DNA of 32,261 bases from contig JAKEEU010000211.1 of NCBI GenBank assembly GCA_022616415.1, forward strand, positions 1 through 32,261, in the 5' to 3' direction. This DNA is from Candidatus Zhuqueibacterota bacterium (GTDB taxonomy: Bacteria; Zhuqueibacterota; Zhuqueibacteria; Zhuqueibacterales; Zhuqueibacteraceae). Under the pieces are notes generated by a model. The model saw only the letters and a program-made list of their open reading frames with translations. It did no database searches and was not told the DNA's origin. A program made the position numbers and the translations under genes. The stretch's first letter is position 1. Every line of letters starts with the position of its first letter. Positions 26,163 to 32,261 of this stretch are shown here, piece after piece.

Positions 26163-26372
26163 CTGTTTTAAACCTGAAACCTGCGTGATTCTTGTTTTGA
26201 CTGGCAAATAGAAATATTGAAAATCGTAGTGGAAATGTTGATTCAGGCTATAGACGTAAAACCTACCTTTGGTAGGCTTTACGTCCATTGCCCAATTTAT
26301 AATTTTTGTCTTGATTTCCAAGGATTCCTTCATTGTTACAAATAATGATCATGCAGGTTTCAGGTTAAACAG
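26163..26372. mobile_element. MITE-like element with ~25-bp terminal inverted repeats
   Basis: The left end (26163-26190, containing AACCTGAAACCTGCGTGAT) is complemented at 26345-26372 with one substitution and a small gap. An inner hairpin at 26253-26285 (GACGTAAA.CCTACC against GGTAGG.TTTACGTC) sits off-centre. The element is about 210 bp, AT-rich, and carries no credible gene; the 125-codon open frame across it is composed of the repeat itself. It ends seven bases from the stop of an amidohydrolase remnant. The rest of the gap 25849-26162 shows nothing I can name. Confidence 0.7.
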
Positions 26373-26378
26373 TTTTAT

Positions 26379-26504
26379 TTATACCTCACCCCCCCGCTTC
26401 ATCACCAAATCCACATCCTGCAGCAAGTTGATATACCGCAGCACATCGCCGCGCACGGCGATGATGTCGGCGTATTTGCCGGCGCTGATCGTGCCGGCAT
26501 CAGG
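26379..26504 (-). pseudogene. C-terminal remnant of an amidohydrolase
   Basis: The minus-strand frame ending in TAA at 26379-26381 reads 'DAGTISAGKYADIIAVRGDV' followed by LRYINLLQDVDLVMKRGGEV. That is the standard C-terminal strand-turn of metal-dependent amidohydrolases (G-x-I-x-x-G-K-x-A-D-I/L). Only about 40 residues remain and no start codon exists. Its 5' boundary at about 26500-26512 joins directly, in another frame, to a truncated beta-helix gene. Confidence 0.75.
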
Positions 26505-27090
26505 GCAACTCCATGAGGCCTTGCTGAGCTGATGCAATGGCGCCTCCCCGAAAGACCGCTCTATTGGTGTTGAAGGAATTTCTAGTCATCGTGACCGTGC
26601 CGCCACTTAAATCTATGGCGCCTCCGTCCGTATTGCGATCGAAAACATTGTTTTGGATGATCACATTCGAATTGAGCAAGGCCAAACCGCCGCCATCCGC
26701 GCCTTTCCCAATTCGAGTCGTGAATCCTTCGATTTTGATCTGGGCGCTGCCTGTGTTTTCATATCGCATTACCGTGTTGGATGCTTTGGCATCGATGATC
26801 GTGCTGTCGGCGCCAGCCCCGATCAAAGAAATGCCGCTGCGGATAAGCAAAGGGAAAATCTCGGGAAAGACGCCGTCCATGACGGTATCATAAGTTCCCG
26901 GCGCAACGTGGATGATATGTCCGTTTCCTGTTATTCTCGACAACGCAAAGGAAATCGTGAACCACGGCTTTTCCTGCGAGCCGGTGCCGGTGGTGTTGCT
27001 GCCCTTGGCGGCATCGACGTAAAAATCATCAGCCATTAAATTGCTCTGCCCAAGCAGCAACACCGATAAAAAAATAATCGCACCCTTCAT
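26500..27090 (-). pseudogene. N-terminal fragment of a parallel beta-helix (DUF1565-like) exported protein
   Basis: 196 codons. A signal peptide (MKGAIIFLSVLLLGQSNLMA) is followed by DDFYVDAAKGSNTTGTGS, the usual opening of DUF1565/right-handed beta-helix proteins, then helix rungs such as 'NSNVIIQNNVFDRNTDGGAI'. The repeat series stops abruptly at GGAIASAQQGLMELP, and the DNA continues as an amidohydrolase remnant in a different frame. Intact relatives are usually several hundred residues long. The start codon and GAGGTG ribosome-binding site are intact, so a truncated product may still be made. It begins 12 bases after the stop of the sorting-domain remnant. Confidence 0.75.
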
Positions 27091-27102
27091 TTTGTCACCT
27101 CA

Positions 27103-27321
27103 TTATTTTGCCAGCAAGAGCTTCAACGTTTTAGAGAAACTCCCAGCACGCAACTGATAAAAATAAATCCTACTCACCACCGCCTTTCCTTGCGCGTCGC
27201 GGCCATTCCATAGGCTTTCATGCCGGCCCGCGGGTAATTCAATGCGATCCAACAACGTCACAATCTCGTGTCCGACGAGATCGAAAATTTTGATTGTCAC
27301 CACACGCCTCGTGGTGTATTC
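27103..27321 (-). pseudogene. Remnant of a T9SS-type C-terminal sorting domain
   Basis: About 72 codons beginning at TTRRVVTIKIFDLVGHEIVT and ending GSFSKTLKLLLAK match the last two thirds of a type-A sorting domain ('WNGRDAQGKAVVSRIYFYQL' is diagnostic). The upstream part of the protein is missing; the frame runs straight into the 3' end of the TPR-like gene, overlapping its stop by two bases. This looks like a deletion that fused two gene ends. Confidence 0.75.
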
Positions 27322-27925
27322 ACGGCAGCGACGGAGGCGTCGGGAGTTGTTGAAGAGGGGGTCTCTGCGTGCCGCCGCCACCTCCACCTCCCAAAGCCAA
27401 TGCCGCGCCGACGCCGGCGACGACGACACCGCCGCCGATCAAAATCCATTTCGTGCCGCCGCCTTTCTTTTGCTTAATCTCCGGCTCTTTCTGTACTGGC
27501 GTTGGGGTCTCCGGCTTTTTTTCCGGCTGCTTCGCTTGCAGCTCTTTTTTAACTTCTCTCACCATATTGGTATACGGCGGTGGATCTTGGTCCGGATCAG
27601 GCTCATACCCCGGCACCAATTCGAGCAATTTCCGGATGGCGTTCTTCGCTTGATCGACATAATCTTTGCCGAGGTAAGCCAGGCCCAAGAGCTTGTAAGC
27701 CCGCTGCTCGTCGGCGGCGCTGAGCTTGCCCTTGTTCACACAAGGCGTCAGCAAGGTGACCGCCTCGTCAAAACGACCATTGGTGTACTCTTTCTCGGCT
27801 TGCGCCAGCTGGGCCTGGCAATTTTCCTGGGCGAACGCCTCATCCGAGAACAGCGGCAAGAACGCCATGCCGGTCGTCAAAAAAGTGAGCCAAAACACTC
27901 GCGTAAAATTTTTGTGCGCCAACAT
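27320..27925 (-). CDS. Exported TPR-like protein with C-terminal glycine-rich membrane segment
   Basis: 201 residues. Signal peptide 1-32 (cut at AFA-Q). A helical region at about 38-105 has TPR-like spacing ('AEKEYTNGRFDEAVTLLTPC', then AYKLLGLAYLGKDYVDQAKN); two cysteines (36 and 62) could form a disulfide. A charged, proline-rich linker (131-158) leads to a glycine-rich transmembrane segment (159-178) and a short tail ending QQLPTPPSLP. The layout recalls envelope TPR proteins that sit beside PEGA-type Ser/Thr kinases; the kinase is the next gene upstream, 178 bp away. AAGGAGG shortly before ATG supports the start. The stop codon coincides with a deletion junction, but the tail looks native. 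Confidence 0.75.
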   Translation of the reverse strand: MLAHKNFTRVFWLTFLTTGMAFLPLFSDEAFAQENCQAQLAQAEKEYTNGRFDEAVTLLTPCVNKGKLSAADEQRAYKLLGLAYLGKDYVDQAKNAIRKLLELVPGYEPDPDQDPPPYTNMVREVKKELQAKQPEKKPETPTPVQKEPEIKQKKGGGTKWILIGGGVVVAGVGAALALGGGGGGGTQRPPLQQLPTPPSLP

Positions 27926-27963
27926 AAAGCCTCCTTAAAAAGAATAATTTCGAATTGCGTGTT

Positions 27964-28033
27964 ACCCCGATTTTGCATTGTATGGTCGAAACTGCAACCC
28001 AATGGGTTTTAGCAACTAAAGGAAAATCGGGGT
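27964..28033. repeat. Nested inverted repeat after the Ser/Thr kinase gene
   Basis: ACCCCGATTTT (27964-27974) is perfectly complemented at 28023-28033. Inside is a smaller stem AACCCA/TGGGTT near 27997-28009. It lies between the kinase stop (28104) and the TPR-like gene start (27925). It may end the phosphatase-kinase transcript or form a leader for the next gene. Confidence 0.5.
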
Positions 28034-28103
28034 TTGACTTTTATATGTGCAAAATTAAGGTGTTACTTGTCGCTCATTGCTCATCTTGAAGCAACCAGCT
28101 TCA

Positions 28104-31100
28104 TTACAATTTCTTCAAACGAAACTTCAACGGTTTCGTGACATCTCCTTCCAAAAGAATGGACAGCGGTCCGTCAAGCGAAATATATCCCTTGCGCTTG
28201 ACTTCAATGACATGCGCGCCCAGCCGGAGCGTCAGTTGTTTTTGTGTGGTATAGCCGGTGGAGTCCCCATCAACGTAAATATGTCCCCAGACAAATTGAT
28301 CGGATTCATCGGCAGAGGTGACCGTAACCGTCAGCTTCCGGTTGAAATCAATGGTCATATCGAAGGGGACATCGGCTTCGATATTCACGGTTTTTTCATA
28401 CGCGCCATAGCTCGGGTGAATCGCTTTCAGCTTATGTGATCCGGCCGGAAGATTCATCGTAAACAAAACATTGGTATCGGTTTTTTGCAGAATACCATCC
28501 ACATAAATCGAGCCATAAGGTTTAACGAGGACCCTCAGCGCGCCAAGTTGAAGCACGAGCTTGGCTTCGACGGCGCTCGGTTGTTGCGGTGACACTGTAA
28601 CTGAAGCGGAATAATCCCGATACCCGGTTTTGCGCAGAACGATTTGATGCGCACCGACGGCAACGTTATTGCTTTGGTATGGCGTCGTTCCAATCTCCTG
28701 ACCATCCAATAAAAGGGTCGCGCCGTCCGGAGTGGAGTTGACGCTGAGCTGACTCACCGCCGCCGCTTTTTTAAGCGGCGCCGTCACCGGCGTGATTTTG
28801 CCGGCGCTGACTACGATTGTAGTCGAGTAATTTTCATAGCCTTCCAGGCGCAACACCAGTTGATGGCGGCCAGGGCTTAGATTGGAATTTCGATAAGGTG
28901 TGCTACCGGCGGATTTGCCGTCGAGCGTGACCAAAGCGCCCGGCGGCTGCGACTCAATCTGCGCGCCGCCCAAGAGCTCGCCGCCAATTTGCTTCGCCAA
29001 TGCATAACGGCGCGGGTCATTGTCGCCGGGCTGCAAGCTAAATTGCTCCTGCTTGGAATCGTATCCCGGCCGCGAAATGCTGATTTGATGGCCGCCCGCC
29101 GGCAATTGCAAGTTCGCCAAGCGGGATGCAGCGATCAGCGTCTCGTCTATTCTCACTTCGGCGTCCGGCGGTTCGACGAAAATGGCGACGCGGGCTGCCG
29201 GCGCCAGCGACGGCGACAATTCATACGTTTGCCCTTTTTGGATAACCAGCGAAGTGTCGACCGCCAAGTAATTCCGTTTGCGGAAGCTCAGCTTGATTCG
29301 CCCTTCCTGCGCGAGCGGGACATTCAACGGCGTCACCCCAAGCGAGTCGTCGTTCAGAAAAATTGTCGCGCCGTCCGGCTGCGTCGTGACGGATAGCCAC
29401 GCACTCGCCGGCGCACTTTTACTCGCCGGCACACTTTTACTCACTTTGCCTTGACGCATCACGAAAATCAGCGCCGATGCGAGAGCGAGCAAAGCTAAAA
29501 CCGCGCTCCAAACGCGCGCCATGCGGCTGGTGAGGAGCGTCATTTTTTTCTTATAAATCGCCACCGTTTCGGTAGAATCCCGCGGGCCTGACGGCGGCAA
29601 ATCCGATGGCAGCCCCATGGCCCGCTTCAAATCGGCTTGCAGCTCGTTAATGTGTTGGTAGCGCGCCTGGCGGTCTTTTGCCAAAGCTTTGTCGATGCAG
29701 TTTTGCAAAGCGGCGGGAATGCCGAGCTTGTAACGCGCGAGCGCCGGCGGTTCCTGGGTCGCAATCGCGCTCATCACGGTAAATTCGGTGTTGCCTTTGA
29801 ATGGAAGCTCGCCGGTCAGCAGCTCGTACAAAATCACGCCGGTTGAAAAGATGTCCGAGCGCGAGTCGATCTCCTCGCCTTTCACCTGCTCCGGCGACAT
29901 ATAAGACAATGTCCCCATCATCGCGCCGGATTTCGTCAGCCCGGATACGCCTTGCATTTTGGCCAAGCCGAAGTCGAGAATTTTCGCCTGGCCGTCGAGA
30001 TTGATCAGAATGTTGGCCGGCTTGATGTCGCGATGCGTGATGCCGGCGCGATGAGCCTTGCTGATTCCGGCGCAGATTTGCGCCATCAAGTCGAGCGCTT
30101 CTTTGAGCGGCAGTTTGGCGCGGGCGATGCGATCCTTGAGCGCCTCGCCCTCGACGTATTCCATCGCGATATAGGAACGATGCTGATGCTCGCCCACTTC
30201 GTAAATGGTGACGATATTCGGATGATTCAATTTCGCCGCCAACTGCGCTTCGCGCTTGAACCGGGCTTTGAACTCCGGATTGGCGGTGTATTGCTCCGAC
30301 AAAAACTTGAGCGCCACTTTGCGGCCCAATTCCATGTCTTCGGCCAAATAAACTTCGCCCATGCCGCCGGCGCCGAGTTTTTTGAGTAGCCGGTAATTTT
30401 TGAACGTCGTCTCCGTCACCTCCACGTTTTTGAGCGCCGCCGCCAGCTCTTCGATTTGCTGATAGCGCTTTCTCAAATCTTTCGCCAGCGCCGTGTTGAT
30501 GATATCCTGCAAGCCCTGGGGAAGGTCGAGATCGTAAACGGAAAGCGGTCGCGGCTCCTGGCCGACGATCGCGCTCATCATGACGAACTCGGTTTCGCCC
30601 TGAAACGGCAAATCCCGTGTCAGCAGCTCGTACAACACGACGCCCATGGAAAAAATATCCGAGCGGCGGTCAAGCTCTTCGCCGCGAACCTGTTCCGGCG
30701 ACATGTAAGGCAGCGTCCCCATCATGATTCCCGATTTGGTCAGCTTGGAAACGCCTTGCACTTTGGCCAGGCCAAAATCGACGATTTTCACTTTGTCGTC
30801 GGCGTCGATCAAAATGTTGGCCGGTTTCAGATCGCGATGCACGATGCCGGCGCGATGCGCTGCGGCCATGCCGTCGCAAATTTGCAGAACGAAATCAATC
30901 ACTTGCCGAACCGGCAATTTTTCGCTGATGAGCCGGCCGCGCAGCGACTCGCCGGGGACGTATTCCATCGCGATAAACGAGCGGCCCTCGTATTCGCCGA
31001 TCTCGTAAATCGTGACGATGTTCGGATGATTCAAGTTCGCCGCCGCCTGCGCCTCACGCTTGAACCGCTCTTGGAAGCTCGGATCCGCGGTATATTTGGG

Positions 31101-31232
31101 CGCCAAAACCTTGAGCGCGGCTCGGCGGCGCAGGTTGAGGTCTTCGGCCAAATAAACCTCGCCCATCCCGCCCTGGCCGAGCAGCTCGATGATTTGATAA
31201 TGGGAAATTTTTGAACCGATCGGAATCATCAT
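28104..31232 (-). CDS. Ser/Thr protein kinase with two tandem kinase domains and six PEGA-like repeats
   Basis: 1042 residues. Kinase 1 (about 12-268) has the P-loop GQGGMG (19-24), Lys41, HRDLKPAN (Asp134) and DFG (152-154). Kinase 2 (about 280-535) has GAGGMG (287-292), Lys309, HRDIKPAN (Asp402) and DFG (420-422). Both keep all catalytic residues and MGTLxYMSPEQV activation segments, so both should be active, and they are similar enough to be a recent internal duplication. A membrane segment at about 571-592 is followed by six PEGA-like beta repeats (about 609-1042), e.g. 'PDGATLLLDGQEIGTTPYQS', expected in the periplasm. Bacterial Pkn-type kinases normally have one kinase domain. The PP2C phosphatase lies 40 bp upstream. 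No clear ribosome-binding site; MM gives two adjacent possible starts. Confidence 0.95.
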   Translation of the reverse strand: MMIPIGSKISHYQIIELLGQGGMGEVYLAEDLNLRRRAALKVLAPKYTADPSFQERFKREAQAAANLNHPNIVTIYEIGEYEGRSFIAMEYVPGESLRGRLISEKLPVRQVIDFVLQICDGMAAAHRAGIVHRDLKPANILIDADDKVKIVDFGLAKVQGVSKLTKSGIMMGTLPYMSPEQVRGEELDRRSDIFSMGVVLYELLTRDLPFQGETEFVMMSAIVGQEPRPLSVYDLDLPQGLQDIINTALAKDLRKRYQQIEELAAALKNVEVTETTFKNYRLLKKLGAGGMGEVYLAEDMELGRKVALKFLSEQYTANPEFKARFKREAQLAAKLNHPNIVTIYEVGEHQHRSYIAMEYVEGEALKDRIARAKLPLKEALDLMAQICAGISKAHRAGITHRDIKPANILINLDGQAKILDFGLAKMQGVSGLTKSGAMMGTLSYMSPEQVKGEEIDSRSDIFSTGVILYELLTGELPFKGNTEFTVMSAIATQEPPALARYKLGIPAALQNCIDKALAKDRQARYQHINELQADLKRAMGLPSDLPPSGPRDSTETVAIYKKKMTLLTSRMARVWSAVLALLALASALIFVMRQGKVSKSVPASKSAPASAWLSVTTQPDGATIFLNDDSLGVTPLNVPLAQEGRIKLSFRKRNYLAVDTSLVIQKGQTYELSPSLAPAARVAIFVEPPDAEVRIDETLIAASRLANLQLPAGGHQISISRPGYDSKQEQFSLQPGDNDPRRYALAKQIGGELLGGAQIESQPPGALVTLDGKSAGSTPYRNSNLSPGRHQLVLRLEGYENYSTTIVVSAGKITPVTAPLKKAAAVSQLSVNSTPDGATLLLDGQEIGTTPYQSNNVAVGAHQIVLRKTGYRDYSASVTVSPQQPSAVEAKLVLQLGALRVLVKPYGSIYVDGILQKTDTNVLFTMNLPAGSHKLKAIHPSYGAYEKTVNIEADVPFDMTIDFNRKLTVTVTSADESDQFVWGHIYVDGDSTGYTTQKQLTLRLGAHVIEVKRKGYISLDGPLSILLEGDVTKPLKFRLKKL

Positions 31233-31272
31233 CGCATTAATTAAAAAAATCTATTTTTTAACTAGTGAGCGG

Positions 31273-32103
<831 letters not shown>

Positions 32104-32190
32104 TTAAATTTCACCAGGTTATAAATAACGACAGTTTGTGCGAGCAAAATGAGTAAGTTATTTTATACTCGTTACGGGTTATTTTGTAAC

Positions 32191-32261
32191 GTCATTGCGA
32201 GCGTTTTTCAGCGAAGCAATCCTTTGAAAATCAAGAGATTGCTTCGGCAAAAAGCGCCTCG
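32191..32261. repeat. Dispersed GTCATTGCGAGCG repeat, cut by right edge
   Basis: GTCATTGCGAGCG...GCGAAGCAATCC followed by GAGATTGCTTCGGC...GCGCCTCG is the familiar imperfect palindrome seen between genes in many bacteria. The AAGCAATC/GATTGCTT arms are visible, and the outer CGAGG end runs to the window limit. The gap upstream of the phosphatase shows nothing else. Confidence 0.7.

Noticed and set aside
25956..26333. 125-codon open frame on the minus strand
   Set aside because: It runs across the inverted repeat and hairpin of the MITE-like element; the protein has no recognisable fold and its composition follows the repeat.

Overview
The window looks like chromosomal sequence from a Gram-negative bacterium of the FCB group (Fibrobacterota-Chlorobiota-Bacteroidota and relatives). 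The best guess is a poorly cultured lineage near candidate division KSB1 or Calditrichota. The reasons are: two intact secreted proteins ending in a type IX secretion-like C-terminal sorting domain, plus one remnant of such a protein; a PorV/PorQ-type outer-membrane protein; a GWxTD-domain protein; a TonB-dependent receptor with a carboxypeptidase-regulatory-like N-domain; a two-component-propeller sensor kinase; and a PEGA-domain Ser/Thr kinase. The taxonomy is inference from gene content. Every gene I accept except one small AbrB-like antitoxin (13179-13595) lies on the minus strand, so the functional order runs from right to left.

Left edge (1-1800): the 5' end of a HEAT-like protein, a 129-bp palindromic repeat, a small DUF1272 zinc-binding protein, and a gluconolactonase/SMP-30-like pseudogene with an internal deletion. 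Region 1801-12214 is an outer-membrane cluster read as DUF4397 lipoprotein, TonB-dependent receptor, 1124-aa sorting-domain protein, PorV/PorQ-like protein and GWxTD protein. Two copies of a ~200-bp repeat sit at the 3' ends of the first-read block (receptor) and the last-read gene (GWxTD). Region 12558-17729 is signalling: a lone receiver-domain regulator, the orphan AbrB-like antitoxin, a NarL-type response regulator, and its likely partner, a 1083-aa membrane histidine kinase with about 14 propeller repeats. Region 18257-21688 is a large secreted FG-GAP beta-propeller protein.

Region 21810-25833 is the part I find most interesting. Three genes are read together: an exported protein of unknown function, a CHAT (caspase-like) protease tethered by two membrane segments around a ~300-residue domain, and a membrane-anchored trypsin-like protease whose start overlaps the CHAT stop. 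Region 26163-27321 is a scar: a MITE-like element followed by three gene fragments joined without linkers. To its right are a TPR-like exported protein with a glycine-rich membrane segment, a Ser/Thr kinase carrying two complete kinase domains in tandem plus six PEGA-like repeats, and its PP2C phosphatase. Kinase/phosphatase control next to a two-protease module suggests a regulated proteolytic response across the envelope, possibly stress or defence related. That link is a hypothesis.

The intergenic spaces are unusually rich in palindromic repeats of several families. Many abut stop codons, and two unrelated reading frames end on a TAA touching the same palindrome. I saw no rRNA, tRNA, CRISPR array, transposase or integrase gene.
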